Source: Gemmatimonadota bacterium
Lineage (GTDB): Bacteria; Latescibacterota; UBA2968; GCA-2709665
Assembly (NCBI GenBank): GCA_002709665.1
Contig: PAQK01000064.1
Coordinates: 1-41,245 of the forward strand
Direction: 5' to 3'
Length of the DNA stretch: 41,245 bases
In this document: piece after piece, positions 8,081 through 17,787 of the stretch
How positions within the stretch are numbered: position 1 is the stretch's first letter
Layout of the letters: each line of letters begins with the position of its first letter
The notes under the pieces: model-generated
The model's database searches: none
What the model saw: only the letters and a program-made list of their open reading frames with translations
What the model was told of the DNA's origin: nothing
Translations under genes and position numbers: made by a program

Positions 8081-9145
8081 ATGTTCGACAACCACCTCGT
8101 GGGACAACCTTTGGTAAAGAAACTCTTCATCCGGCTGATTCAAGCACAACGTGTCCCACACGCCCTTTTGCTCCATGGACCCGAGGGGACCGGCAAGGTT
8201 GCATGTGCACTTGCGTTGGCCAGAGCCCTTCACTGTGAAAGAGAAGAGGCAGGGGCCTGCGAATCGTGCAGTCAGTGCGGGAGGACGATGGAATTGAATC
8301 ACCCTGATTTTTCCGTTCTGATGCCGCTCCAGTTACGGATGAAGCAGGATGCCGTCCGACTGATTCAGTTGGATGTACTAAAAGATCCGTATGGATACGC
8401 TCGACCCGAAGAGAATCTGATTATTCCCATCGACAGTGTTAGAGAACTGCAGAAGCGGTTTGCGTACAGCAGTTTCGAGGGCTCGTGGCGGACAGCCGTC
8501 ATCCTTCACGCCGACCGCATGCGTGCTGAGAGTGCAAATGCTATTCTAAAGACTCTCGAAGAACCGCCCGCCCGATCCGTACTGATTCTGACAGCTCCTG
8601 CGCCTGGTTCATTGCTTCCTACGATTGTGTCGCGTTGCCAGGGCATCAAGCTGGCGCCCATTTCTGTGGATGATGTGGTAAAGGCTTTGGCCGCCCGTAA
8701 GACCATGGATGATGACAAGGCCCTGTTTATCGCTCGTACGTGCGGGGGTAACCTCAGGTTGGCCCTGGACATGTCGAATTCGGATCCTGGTGAAGCCCAG
8801 GACAGGTCATTTCGCTTTCTTGAGGCACTGGCCTGGGGTGAAGAGCCCCGAACGTATGCTGCCCTAGAGCAGTTGGCCAGTGACCGATCCGCCGCTCTCC
8901 TGGTGATAGGTGGTGCGGAAATTTGGCTTCGAGACGTATTGGTTTTTGGTCATGGAGCCGATGGCTTGGTGTCTCAGCGGACAAGGATGGAGGATGTTGA
9001 GAAACTCTCTTCGGCTCTGAACCTGGACGGCATTGCCAGGACCCTCCGAAAAATCGAAGACATCAGGGAGATGAATCACAGGAATGTGAATATGCAAATG
9101 GCCTTGGTGTCGCTCTGGCGTGAAATGAAAAGATCTGTCAACTAA
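8081..9145 (+). CDS. holB: DNA polymerase III delta' subunit (clamp-loader)
   Basis: A clamp-loader AAA+ protein of 354 aa that helps load the beta clamp at replication forks. Walker A-like GPEGTGKVA lies at 33-41. Four Zn-binding cysteines follow at C52, C60, C63 and C66, as in delta' and gamma/tau subunits. The helix ESANAILKTLEEPP and the SRCQ motif (sensor 1/arginine-finger region) are clear. It lacks the long C-terminal part of tau (DnaX), which supports the delta' call. The gene lies in a co-directional run between rimI and metG. Confidence 0.9.
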   Translation: MFDNHLVGQPLVKKLFIRLIQAQRVPHALLLHGPEGTGKVACALALARALHCEREEAGACESCSQCGRTMELNHPDFSVLMPLQLRMKQDAVRLIQLDVLKDPYGYARPEENLIIPIDSVRELQKRFAYSSFEGSWRTAVILHADRMRAESANAILKTLEEPPARSVLILTAPAPGSLLPTIVSRCQGIKLAPISVDDVVKALAARKTMDDDKALFIARTCGGNLRLALDMSNSDPGEAQDRSFRFLEALAWGEEPRTYAALEQLASDRSAALLVIGGAEIWLRDVLVFGHGADGLVSQRTRMEDVEKLSSALNLDGIARTLRKIEDIREMNHRNVNMQMALVSLWREMKRSVN

Positions 9146-9187
9146 AGCATTTTTTAGAGGCCCAGGGCCTTTTTGGGAAGAGGTGGC

Positions 9188-11113
9188 ATGGGGAAGTTCT
9201 ACATTACGACACCGATCTACTACGTGAATGATGAGCCCCACCTGGGTCATGCGTACACGACCGTAATCGCCGATGTTTTGGCGCGCTATCACCGGACATT
9301 CGGGGATTCCGTGTTTTTCCTGACGGGTACGGACGAACACGGACAGAAAGTTGAGCAGGCAGCCAAATCCAAACAGATGAACCCGCAGGAACACTGCGAT
9401 GAGATGGTCGTTCGGTTCAAGTCACTATGGGAATCGCTGAACATTTCGCACGATGATTTCATACGCACTACCGAACCCAGGCATACAAAGATTGTGAAGC
9501 AGATTCTACAGTCGATCTACGACGCAGGCGAAATCTACGCGGATGATTATGAGGGTTGGTATTCGGTACACGATGAGCGGTTTTGGACGGAGAAGGATTT
9601 GATTGGCGGTAAGGACCCCGTCAGTGGCAGAGAGGTCATTCAGATTTCCGAGAGAAATTACTTCTTCAAGATGAGTCAGCATCAGGAGTGGCTTGTAAAC
9701 CATATTGAAACCCACCCCAAGTTTATTCAGCCCACATCGCGCAGGAACGAGATCCTCGGCTTCCTGAAGCAGCCGCTGGGCGATCTCTGCATTTCCAGAC
9801 CAAAATCCAGGTTGGAGTGGGGCATAGAGTTGCCATTCGATAGTGACTATGTCTGCTATGTCTGGTTTGACGCCTTGATAAACTACATTACTGCACCAGG
9901 TTATCTGAAGGAAGGGGATGCCTTCACCCATTGGTGGCCGGCTTCCTGTCACCTGATAGGCAAGGATATCTTAACCACCCATTGCGTCTATTGGCCTACC
10001 ATGCTTAAGGCCATGGGATTGCCCCTTCCCGAGACAGTCCTAGGTCATGGCTGGTGGCTGGTGGACGAGCAGAAGATGAGCAAATCGCTGGGCAACGTGA
10101 TCCGTCCTCTCGAACTCGCCGAAAAATATGGTGTGGACGGGTTCAGGTATTTCCTGGTTCGTGAAATGGTTCTGGGACTGGATAGCAGTTTTGGCGGAAA
10201 GTCCTTTGTGCAGCGATATAACTACGATCTCGCCAATGACCTCGGAAATGTTCTAAACCGGACCGTGGTAATGACCCAGAGGTACCTGGAGGGGAAGGCT
10301 CCAGCTGTAGATCTCTCGCACCCATCTCTGGAGTTTCCCAGACATCAGGCAGAGAAGACCTTGGCCGGCGTCAGAAAACACCTCGAAGAACTCAACCCGA
10401 ACGGCATGCTCGAGGCGATCTGGGAGTTGGTGCGTTCCGCCAACAAGTATGTGGAGATCCAGGGCCCCTGGAATCTGGCCAAGGATCCATTGCGTCGAAG
10501 CGACCTGGAAGCCACGATGTATGGTCTGCTGGAGACGATGCGCCAGCTGGCGGTTTTGGTTTTTCCTGTAATGCCAGGAAAGGCTATGGAAATGTGGCGC
10601 CAGCTGGGTATGAATGTAGAGCTATCGGAACAGAAGATTGACAGATTGGAACCGTGGGGGGGCCTCGCAGCAGGAACGCAGGTTGCTCCCGGCGATCCGG
10701 TTTTTCCACGTATCGAAATGCCCGAATGGGTAGATCAGGACGCTCAGCCACTGCCGAAGGAGGACCCCAAGATGCCCAATGAGCAGGAAAATCTCATCTC
10801 ATTCAAGGAATTTCAGAAGTTGAAACTGAAGGTGGCGAGCATTGTTCAGGCCGATCGAGTAGAGGGTGCAGACCGCTTGCTGAAGTTGAAGGTTAGCTTG
10901 GGATCCGAAGAGCGCCAACTCGTTGCCGGCGTTGCGGAACATTACGATCCGGATGCACTTGTTGGCAGACAGATTGTGGTGTTGACCAATCTTGAGCCTG
11001 CCACGATTCGAGGTGTTGAGTCTCAGGGAATGTTGTTGGCGGCCTCCAGTTCCGATGGTTTGGCATTGCTGCAACCGGATCATGGTTTGCCTGATGGCTC
11101 GGAGGTCAGGTAG
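9188..11113 (+). CDS. metG: Methionyl-tRNA synthetase
   Basis: Charges initiator and elongator tRNA-Met. The start is ATG 9188, with AAGAGGTGG just upstream; an in-frame TTG at 9173 would add five residues. It has 641 aa. The HIGH-type motif is HLGH (18-21) and KMSKS lies at 296-300. A C-terminal Arc1p/OB-fold tRNA-binding domain occupies about 536-641 (from FKEFQKLKLKVASIVQADRV). The connective-peptide region after YEGWYSVHDERFW has no Cys residues, so this is a zinc-free MetRS type. A short hairpin with a T-run precedes the RBS. Confidence 0.96.
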   Translation: MGKFYITTPIYYVNDEPHLGHAYTTVIADVLARYHRTFGDSVFFLTGTDEHGQKVEQAAKSKQMNPQEHCDEMVVRFKSLWESLNISHDDFIRTTEPRHTKIVKQILQSIYDAGEIYADDYEGWYSVHDERFWTEKDLIGGKDPVSGREVIQISERNYFFKMSQHQEWLVNHIETHPKFIQPTSRRNEILGFLKQPLGDLCISRPKSRLEWGIELPFDSDYVCYVWFDALINYITAPGYLKEGDAFTHWWPASCHLIGKDILTTHCVYWPTMLKAMGLPLPETVLGHGWWLVDEQKMSKSLGNVIRPLELAEKYGVDGFRYFLVREMVLGLDSSFGGKSFVQRYNYDLANDLGNVLNRTVVMTQRYLEGKAPAVDLSHPSLEFPRHQAEKTLAGVRKHLEELNPNGMLEAIWELVRSANKYVEIQGPWNLAKDPLRRSDLEATMYGLLETMRQLAVLVFPVMPGKAMEMWRQLGMNVELSEQKIDRLEPWGGLAAGTQVAPGDPVFPRIEMPEWVDQDAQPLPKEDPKMPNEQENLISFKEFQKLKLKVASIVQADRVEGADRLLKLKVSLGSEERQLVAGVAEHYDPDALVGRQIVVLTNLEPATIRGVESQGMLLAASSSDGLALLQPDHGLPDGSEVR

Positions 11114-11148
11114 CGAGGGCTACGGTCCACATTCCCACAAAGGTTCCA

Positions 11149-11922
11149 ATGCTGATCGACACACACGCACATCTGAACTTCCCGCAGTTTAAAGACGAGC
11201 ATGAGCAGCTCGTTCAGAATGCAGCACTGGCGGGGGTTGGGATCATCATAAATGTTGGGACCAATCTAGACCTGTCGCGTCTCGTAATCGATATGGCTGC
11301 CGGGCATGAGCAGGTATTTGCTACCGTCGGCTTCCACCCCCACGATGTGGAGAAAGTGGACCAACCTGGTCTCAATGACCTTGAGGCATTAGTCGGCAGT
11401 GAAAAGGTCGTAGGCATAGGTGAAACCGGACTGGATTTCTATCGCGATTACGCACCCCGTGACTTGCAGGAGGAGGTTTTCAGATGGCACATCCGCCTGG
11501 CAAAAGCGTGCAGTCTGCCGCTTGTGATTCATAGCCGAGGAGCGGAGGACAGAGTGTTGGAGATCCTGGGTTCTGAGGGTGCAAATGTTGTTGGTGGCGT
11601 CCTGCATTGTTTTGGTGGGAACATAGAGCAAGCCAGCAGGGGAGAGGAGTTGGGTTTTTACATCGGCATGGGCGGTACCGTTACCTTCAAGAATTCCAAT
11701 TCTCTGAGTGTTGCCGCGGCGGTAACCAAGGAGAGATTGTTACTGGAGACGGATTGCCCTTATCTTGCGCCTGTGCCTTTCAGGGGCAAACGGAATGAGC
11801 CGGCCTACGTGTTACATGTCGCGGATGCGATCGCAAAAAAGATGGGCATTTCCGATAAGGAACTCGCCGAGGCCACTACACTGAATGCGGTTCGCCTCTT
11901 TAATTTGCCGAACGTCAAATGA
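11149..11922 (+). CDS. tatD: TatD family metal-dependent DNase
   Basis: A TIM-barrel metallo-nuclease of 257 aa. The metal ligands of the family are all present: H6 and H8 (THAHL), E92 (GIGETGLDFY), H128 (LVIHSRGA), H153 (VLHCFGG) and D202 (ETDCPYLAP). Relatives are Mg-dependent 3'-5' exonucleases linked to DNA repair. metG followed by tatD is a frequent bacterial arrangement, and the stop overlaps the rsmA start (ATGA), which suggests co-translation. It may equally be the YcfH paralogue type. Confidence 0.93.
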   Translation: MLIDTHAHLNFPQFKDEHEQLVQNAALAGVGIIINVGTNLDLSRLVIDMAAGHEQVFATVGFHPHDVEKVDQPGLNDLEALVGSEKVVGIGETGLDFYRDYAPRDLQEEVFRWHIRLAKACSLPLVIHSRGAEDRVLEILGSEGANVVGGVLHCFGGNIEQASRGEELGFYIGMGGTVTFKNSNSLSVAAAVTKERLLLETDCPYLAPVPFRGKRNEPAYVLHVADAIAKKMGISDKELAEATTLNAVRLFNLPNVK

Positions 11923-12743
11923 GGAAATCGAAGCAGCGACTGAGCCAGCATTTCCTTACGGATCCTGATTCCATACGCAGGATTGTTGATGCAGCGGAAA
12001 TCCAGCAGGAAGACCTGGTGGTGGAGGTGGGTCCGGGCAGGGGGGCGTTGACCGAGTTGCTTGTTGAGGGACCAGGGAACCTAATTGGAGTCGAGTTGGA
12101 CTCCGGCTTTTGTGACTGCCTTCGAAGCATTTTTGGGGGCAGGTTGAGGGTGATCAATGAAGATGTTTTGAAAGTGGACTTTAGAAGTTTGATTCCAAAT
12201 AATTCTTCCGAATCTATGATTCTGGTGGGCAATCTTCCTTATCATGCATCCGGAGCAATCATTGAGAAGATCCTTGAGTCCCGGGAGGTGTTGCGAAGAG
12301 CAGTCATCATGGTACAGAAAGAGGTGGCTCGGAGAATGACGGCACCGCCGGGAGGAAAGGATTACGGCATACTGTCTGTCGCGACGCAACTCCATTCCCT
12401 ACCCGTGCTGCTCTTCGACGTGCCACCCACGAGCTTTGATCCGGAACCCCAGGTATATTCATCAGTTGTACGGATGGACTTTGATGGTGAGCCACGGTTT
12501 CGTGTCCGGGATGAACATATGATGTTTAAGGTTCTCAGGAGGGTGTTTACTCAGAGAAGAAAGATGATAAAGAATACCCTGGTTTCCTTCTTCGAAAACG
12601 ATCCTGAGGCCTGTCGACGAGCCCTCCTGCTTGCCGGGGTTAATCCCAACGACCGGCCGGAGACGGTTTCCATTCCACAGTACGACTCAATATGCGGTAG
12701 TCTTGCCGATTTCAGAGGTCCGATGGGAGGGCAGGCAGGGTGA
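11919..12743 (+). CDS. rsmA: 16S rRNA (adenine1518/1519-N6)-dimethyltransferase RsmA (KsgA)
   Basis: Dimethylates two adjacent adenines in helix 45 of 16S rRNA late in 30S assembly. It has 274 aa. The N-terminal QRLSQHFLTD motif (6-15), SAM motif I VVEVGPGRGALTELL (34-48) and catalytic motif IV NLPYHASGAI (105-114) are all canonical. The C-terminal helical domain contains the typical VFTQRRKMIKNTL segment. Both ends overlap neighbours by 4 nt: ATGA with tatD and GTGA with recJ. No RBS is evident, which fits translational coupling. Confidence 0.96.
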   Translation: MRKSKQRLSQHFLTDPDSIRRIVDAAEIQQEDLVVEVGPGRGALTELLVEGPGNLIGVELDSGFCDCLRSIFGGRLRVINEDVLKVDFRSLIPNNSSESMILVGNLPYHASGAIIEKILESREVLRRAVIMVQKEVARRMTAPPGGKDYGILSVATQLHSLPVLLFDVPPTSFDPEPQVYSSVVRMDFDGEPRFRVRDEHMMFKVLRRVFTQRRKMIKNTLVSFFENDPEACRRALLLAGVNPNDRPETVSIPQYDSICGSLADFRGPMGGQAG

Positions 12744-14467
12744 CTCAGCAGAGCTCCATACTGGATCGGCGTGTTGAACCCCGGTGGGACATTGCGGAGC
12801 GACCGGACCAGGCACTTCAGGAACAGATCAAACGAGAACTCAAGATCCCGACAGTTATGGCCAAAATCCTGATCAATCGTGGGATTCGGGACGTACCCAC
12901 GGGACGTGACTTTTTGTATCCGTCTCTGGACCATCTGATCGACCCGTTCTTGATGGCGGATATGCATCGTGCCGTGGCGCGTATCTGGCAGGCATTGGAC
13001 TCGAATGAAGCCATCATGGTGCATGGCGACTATGACGTGGACGGTGTGACCGGTACGGCCCTGATCGTCAATACGCTCAAGGCGCTGGGTGCCGACGTCA
13101 GTTTCTACATTCCCCATCGCCTGGAAGAGGGATACGGGATATCCAAAGGGGCAATTGACATCTGTGTGAAACAGGGAAGGACCCTTCTGGTATCAGTCGA
13201 CTGCGGCATCACCGCAATTGAGGAGACCCGCTACGCGAACGAGCAAGGCGTAGACGTAATTATCACCGATCACCACCAGTCAGGGGAACTTCCCGAGGCA
13301 GTTGCCGTAATCAACCCCAAAAGGCCTGATTGTCCCTACCCATTCAAGGAATTGCCCGGGGTTGCATTGGCTTTCAAACTTGCGGATGCCGTCTACAAGA
13401 ATAGGTCCCAGGATCTGGGAGCAGTGTACAAGAACCTAGATCTGGTTGCACTGGGTTGTGCTGCCGACATTGTACCTCTGGTTGACGAGAACAGGGTGCT
13501 TGTGACATACGGCCTGGGTCAGATGGAGTGCACAGAGAATCCCGGTTTGAAGGCGTTATTGAGCAATCTTAATTTGAGGAACAAGCGGCTCGGGACGGGC
13601 CAACTCATTTTTGTTCTGGCCCCCCGCATCAATGCCCTGGGTAGAATGGGCAGTGCGATGGACGCTGTTACTTTGCTTACGACGTCCAATCTTGAGGAGG
13701 CAGACAGGATTTCGCAGATGTTGGAACAACAGAATCTCAAGCGACGTCAGATTGATGAGCAGACCTTGTACGAAGCGTTGGAGATGGTTGAGCAGCAGGT
13801 CGACCCTGAAAGAGATCGGGCGGTGGTGCTCTCATCAGATGCGTGGCATCCCGGGGTCATCGGCATCGTTGCCTCCCGTATTGCAGAGAAGGTGCACCTG
13901 CCCACAGTCTTGATTGCAATGGATGGTGCTCAGGGCAAGGGATCGGGCAGGAGCATACCCGGATTTGACCTCTATGCTGCGTTGTCTCGATGCCAGCAAC
14001 ATCTGGCTGCGTTCGGGGGTCACAAATATGCGGCAGGCTTGACCATCGATCGCGATCGGATCGAGCCACTGCGGGAGGCGTTTCTGGCCACAGTCGGGGA
14101 AATGCTTCAGCCAGAGCACATGATCCCCCAGCTTTATATCGACGACGAAATCTCACTGGGTCAGATCGATGCTCGACTGATGGGTCTGCTCAGGCGATTT
14201 GCACCTTTTGGACCACAGAATATGCGCCCCGTTATGGTTTCTAGAGGCGTCGAGGTGGTTGGCGCATCTGAGATCGTTGGCAAGAATCATATCAAATTCA
14301 AAGTCAGACAGAACGGGAGAGTACTGGATTGTATCGGGTTTGATCTTGGACATCTGGATTATCGTCTGGCACCGGGAGAGGCAAATCTGGACATTGCGTA
14401 TATGATCGAAGAAAACGAGTGGAGAGGCAGGAAGGGGATTCAGCTGAGAATCAAAGATCTCAGATAA
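12740..14467 (+). CDS. recJ: Single-stranded-DNA-specific exonuclease RecJ
   Basis: A 5'-3' ssDNA exonuclease used in recombination and mismatch/base-excision repair. It has 575 aa, the typical core size. The DHH-family motifs are HGDYDVDG (95-102), DCGIT (154-158), DHH (177-179) and, in the DHHA1 domain, GGHKYAAG (426-433); the OB-fold domain follows (about 455-575). Start GTG overlaps the rsmA stop by 4 nt. No truncation or frameshift is seen. Confidence 0.96.
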   Translation: MTQQSSILDRRVEPRWDIAERPDQALQEQIKRELKIPTVMAKILINRGIRDVPTGRDFLYPSLDHLIDPFLMADMHRAVARIWQALDSNEAIMVHGDYDVDGVTGTALIVNTLKALGADVSFYIPHRLEEGYGISKGAIDICVKQGRTLLVSVDCGITAIEETRYANEQGVDVIITDHHQSGELPEAVAVINPKRPDCPYPFKELPGVALAFKLADAVYKNRSQDLGAVYKNLDLVALGCAADIVPLVDENRVLVTYGLGQMECTENPGLKALLSNLNLRNKRLGTGQLIFVLAPRINALGRMGSAMDAVTLLTTSNLEEADRISQMLEQQNLKRRQIDEQTLYEALEMVEQQVDPERDRAVVLSSDAWHPGVIGIVASRIAEKVHLPTVLIAMDGAQGKGSGRSIPGFDLYAALSRCQQHLAAFGGHKYAAGLTIDRDRIEPLREAFLATVGEMLQPEHMIPQLYIDDEISLGQIDARLMGLLRRFAPFGPQNMRPVMVSRGVEVVGASEIVGKNHIKFKVRQNGRVLDCIGFDLGHLDYRLAPGEANLDIAYMIEENEWRGRKGIQLRIKDLR

Positions 14468-14494
14468 ACTTGCAGCGGAAATGAGGGATGAAAC

Positions 14495-15415
14495 ATGGCA
14501 ATGCCTAAGGCGGACAAGATCTGGTACAATGGTGAACTTATCGATTGGGATGATGCAAAAATCCACGTTCTGTCGCACGTTGTGCACTATGGATCGAGCG
14601 TTTTTGAAGGGATGCGTTGCTACGACACAAAACGTGGCCCAGCCTGTTTTCGCCTCGCCGATCACGTGAAGCGACTCTTCGATTCCGCGAAAATTTACAG
14701 AATGACCATTCCATATTCCCAGGATGATTTGACCCAGGCCATATTGGAAACCATTCAGACGAACAAGCTGGATGCCTGTTATGTTCGCCCGATCGTATTC
14801 AGGGGGTATGGCGCCCTGGGGGTCGATCCCACGACCTGTCCAGTGGATGTTGTCGTGGCAGTCTGGAAGTGGGGCGCGTATTTGGGCGAAGAAGCCCTGG
14901 AAAAGGGTGCCTCAGTGTGTTTTTCATCCTGGAACAGATTGGCTCCAAACACCATGCCATCCCTGGCCAAAGTGGGCGCAAACTATATGAATTCCCAGTT
15001 GATCAAGATGGAGGCGCTGGCCGATGGCTATGCCGAGGGCATAGCCTTGGATACACAGGGTTATGTAAGCGAAGCTAGTGGAGAAAATATCTTCCTGGTA
15101 AAGAATGGGGCGATATACACACCTTCAACGGGTTCTTCGATTCTCCCCGGCATTACGCGGCATTCCGTCATTACGCTGGCCAGGGATTTGGGCTATACCG
15201 TGATGCAACGTCCTATTCCACGCGAATCCCTCTATATAGCAGATGAGGTATTTTTTACGGGTAGCGCCGCGGAAGTGACCCCAATAGCTCGGATCGACAA
15301 GGTGGAGATCGGCAATGGTGCCAGAGGTCCGGTGACAAAAGCACTGCAGGATGCTTTTTTCGGTTTGGTAAACGGCGAATCCGAAGATCGTCATAGCTGG
15401 CTCACCTTTGTGTAG
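14495..15415 (+). CDS. ilvE: Branched-chain amino acid aminotransferase
   Basis: A PLP fold-type IV aminotransferase of 306 aa that catalyses the last step of Ile, Leu and Val synthesis. The catalytic lysine is K159 in [27 protein letters not shown] (31-43), [11 protein letters not shown] (96-106) and the EASGENIF and [11 protein letters not shown] segments are typical of the IlvE branch rather than D-amino acid aminotransferase. No other ilv or leu genes are in the window. The RBS is GAGGGATG upstream of ATG. Confidence 0.94.
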   Translation: MAMPKADKIWYNGELIDWDDAKIHVLSHVVHYGSSVFEGMRCYDTKRGPACFRLADHVKRLFDSAKIYRMTIPYSQDDLTQAILETIQTNKLDACYVRPIVFRGYGALGVDPTTCPVDVVVAVWKWGAYLGEEALEKGASVCFSSWNRLAPNTMPSLAKVGANYMNSQLIKMEALADGYAEGIALDTQGYVSEASGENIFLVKNGAIYTPSTGSSILPGITRHSVITLARDLGYTVMQRPIPRESLYIADEVFFTGSAAEVTPIARIDKVEIGNGARGPVTKALQDAFFGLVNGESEDRHSWLTFV

Positions 15416-15459
15416 TGCGAAGCAGTTCCCGTATCAGTCCTTTGAGACAAGGGGAATAG

Positions 15460-16278
15460 ATGAGTGCATTGGACGGTAAGACCATATCGGTAATCGGTGC
15501 CGGAAATATGGGCGGGGCCTTGATTTCAGGCCTGATCGAGTCAGATTTGTTGCCCCCGGAATCGGTCACGGCAATCGACATCGATGATGAGATTCTTCGG
15601 GGACACAACTGCAGGTTGGGTGTTACAACGACCAAAGATGCAGGAGCCGCAATCCCCGATAAGGACATCGTGATCCTGAGTCTTAAGCCACAGATTTGGG
15701 AGAATGTGGTTCAGCCACTTGCAGAATCTTTCGTGTCCACTCAACTTGTGATTTCCATCATGGGTGGTGTACAGTGTGGCGCCATAGAATCAGTTCTTGG
15801 CAACTCGGTTCCGGTGGTTCGCGCGATGCCGAACATCGCTGCACTGGTTGGAGAGGCTGTGACCGGTCTAGCGGGCGGGAAGCATACCAGTGTAGACCAT
15901 CTCGATCTTGCTGAGGCCGTCCTGATGTCGGTTGGGGAAGTTGTGCGCCTTCAGGAACCTCAGATGGACGCGGTAACCGGTCTGTCCGGAAGTGGCCCTG
16001 CCTATGTGTATGCTATGATTGATGCCCTCTCTGACGGTGGGGTAAAAGTTGGAATTCCCAAACCGATAGCACTCAAACTTGCAACGCAGACCGTCATTGG
16101 GGCAGCCAAAATGGTCTTGGAAAGCGGTGAGCATCCATCCATCCTGAAGGATAGGGTAACAACCCCGGGCGGGACGACTATTGCAGGCCTGGCTGTAATG
16201 GAGGAAAATGGGGTCAGGGCCGCTTTAATGGCAGCTGTGGAGGCTGCAACAAAAAGGTCCAAAGAATTGGGCGAGTAG
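15460..16278 (+). CDS. proC: Pyrroline-5-carboxylate reductase
   Basis: The last step of proline synthesis: NAD(P)H-dependent reduction of pyrroline-5-carboxylate. It has 272 aa, a standard length. A Rossmann motif VIGAGNMGGALISGL is at 11-25. The conserved C-terminal segments LSGSGPAYVYAMIDAL and DRVTTPGGTT are present, the latter near the substrate site. proB lies 1.5 kb downstream, while proA is absent from the window. Confidence 0.96.
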   Translation: MSALDGKTISVIGAGNMGGALISGLIESDLLPPESVTAIDIDDEILRGHNCRLGVTTTKDAGAAIPDKDIVILSLKPQIWENVVQPLAESFVSTQLVISIMGGVQCGAIESVLGNSVPVVRAMPNIAALVGEAVTGLAGGKHTSVDHLDLAEAVLMSVGEVVRLQEPQMDAVTGLSGSGPAYVYAMIDALSDGGVKVGIPKPIALKLATQTVIGAAKMVLESGEHPSILKDRVTTPGGTTIAGLAVMEENGVRAALMAAVEAATKRSKELGE

Positions 16279-16329
16279 AATTTGCGAGCAGCGGTCTCCA
16301 CAAATCGTGGACACTTGTGGGAGTATGTG

Positions 16330-16929
16330 ATGATTGCGATTGTGGACTATGGGATGGGTAATCTGCGGAGCGTTCAAAAGGGGTTCGAGCGGGTTGGATA
16401 TGCAGCCGAGATCTCGGACCTGCCCGAGGTCGTGGAAAGGGCGGACCACATCGTACTTCCCGGTGTAGGAGCCTTCGGTGACGCTATGTCGAACCTGAGA
16501 GAAAGGGAACTCATAGAACCGATTCAGGAGAGCATTTCAGAAGGTAAACCCTTCCTGGGGATTTGTCTTGGGCTTCAGCTGTTGTTTGTGGAGAGCGAGG
16601 AAATGGGATCACACAAAGGGCTCGGACTCTTGCCGGGAAAAGTGAGAAGGTTCCCCGAAGGAGAACGCGTTCCGCAAATTGGTTGGAACCAGATCCATAT
16701 TCGTAGAGAAGTCCCTCTGCTCGAAGGTGTCCCCGAGGATTCCTTCTTTTTTTTCGTGCATTCGTATTACGTGGATCCTGCTGACGATGGTGATCGTGTG
16801 GCAATGACGGATTACGGGATCGGATACGCTTCCATCGCTGGCAGAGACCAGGCGTTCGGCGTTCAGTTCCACCCTGAGAAGAGCCAGGATCTTGGCCTCA
16901 AGATTCTTCAGAATTTTGCGAGACTATGA
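16330..16929 (+). CDS. hisH: Imidazole glycerol phosphate synthase glutamine amidotransferase subunit HisH
   Basis: A class I glutaminase that feeds ammonia to HisF in histidine synthesis. The start is ATG 16330 with GGGAG upstream (199 aa); the in-frame extension to 16282 is unlike the family. The catalytic triad is C79 (GICLGLQ), H181 and E183 (FGVQFHPEKS). The N-terminus IAIVDYGMGNLRSV and LPGVGAFGDAM are diagnostic. hisF follows after 25 nt; no other his genes are present here. Confidence 0.95.
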   Translation: MIAIVDYGMGNLRSVQKGFERVGYAAEISDLPEVVERADHIVLPGVGAFGDAMSNLRERELIEPIQESISEGKPFLGICLGLQLLFVESEEMGSHKGLGLLPGKVRRFPEGERVPQIGWNQIHIRREVPLLEGVPEDSFFFFVHSYYVDPADDGDRVAMTDYGIGYASIAGRDQAFGVQFHPEKSQDLGLKILQNFARL

Positions 16930-16954
16930 AGTTCTTCCTTGAAAGGGTTCTGGC

Positions 16955-17740
16955 ATGTTGGCCAAGCGGATAATTCCCTGCCTTGATGTAAAAAATGGTC
17001 GGAATGTGAGAGGGGTTAAGTTTTCGGCAGACAAGGACGCGGGAGACCCAATTGAGCTGGCCAGGAGATATGATCATGAAGGTGCCGATGAACTTGTGTT
17101 CTATGACATTACCGCTTCTGCAGAAAAACGGGAGATTGTGGCTGATTTGGTCAGGCGTGTTTCCGAGGAGGTATTCATACCATTCACCGTTGGCGGCGGG
17201 GTGCGCACATTCGAGGATATCCGCACAATTATTGAAGGTGGGGCGGAGAAGGCTTCGATCAATTCCGCAGCGGTGCATCACCCAGAGATCATTTCGCAGG
17301 GCGCCGAGAGTTTTGGGTCGCAGGCCATTGTGGGTTCTATGGATGCAATTCGGAGAGCATCTGAAGGGATGGCATGGTGGGAGGTGGTGATTGATGGGGG
17401 AAGAACACCAACCGGCAAGGATGCCATCGCTTGGGCAAAGGAGCTGGTTGACCGTGGTGCAGGAGAGCTTGTGCTCAACAGTATCGACGCGGACGGAACA
17501 AAAGACGGTTATGACATAGAATTGACCAGGACTGTGGCGGAACAGGTGGATGTGCCGATTGTGGCATCGGGAGGCTCTGGTGGTCCGGAGGATATGCACG
17601 TGGTCCTTACCAAAGGCCTGGCTTCGGCTGCATTGGCTGCATCTATTTTTCACTACGAGCAATACTCCATTCCTCAAGTGAAGTCCTATCTTGAAGAGAG
17701 GGGCGTCTGCGTAAGGCCGAGGGTGAGTATCGATTTGTAA
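16955..17740 (+). CDS. hisF: Imidazole glycerol phosphate synthase cyclase subunit HisF
   Basis: A TIM-barrel cyclase that forms imidazole glycerol phosphate and AICAR using ammonia from HisH. It has 261 aa. The catalytic aspartates are D11 (IPCLDVKNGR) and D130 (VGSMDAI). Phosphate-binding segments such as FTVGGGVRT and VASGGSGG are visible. GGRTPTGKDA replaces the common GGREPTGxDA, a mild difference. With hisH it forms the functional heterodimer. ATG has the RBS AAAGGG. Confidence 0.96.
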   Translation: MLAKRIIPCLDVKNGRNVRGVKFSADKDAGDPIELARRYDHEGADELVFYDITASAEKREIVADLVRRVSEEVFIPFTVGGGVRTFEDIRTIIEGGAEKASINSAAVHHPEIISQGAESFGSQAIVGSMDAIRRASEGMAWWEVVIDGGRTPTGKDAIAWAKELVDRGAGELVLNSIDADGTKDGYDIELTRTVAEQVDVPIVASGGSGGPEDMHVVLTKGLASAALAASIFHYEQYSIPQVKSYLEERGVCVRPRVSIDL

Positions 17741-17787
17741 CGGGCGTCTAGTGTTGAAGATGAATCAAAAGGAGGAATGCTGACGGG

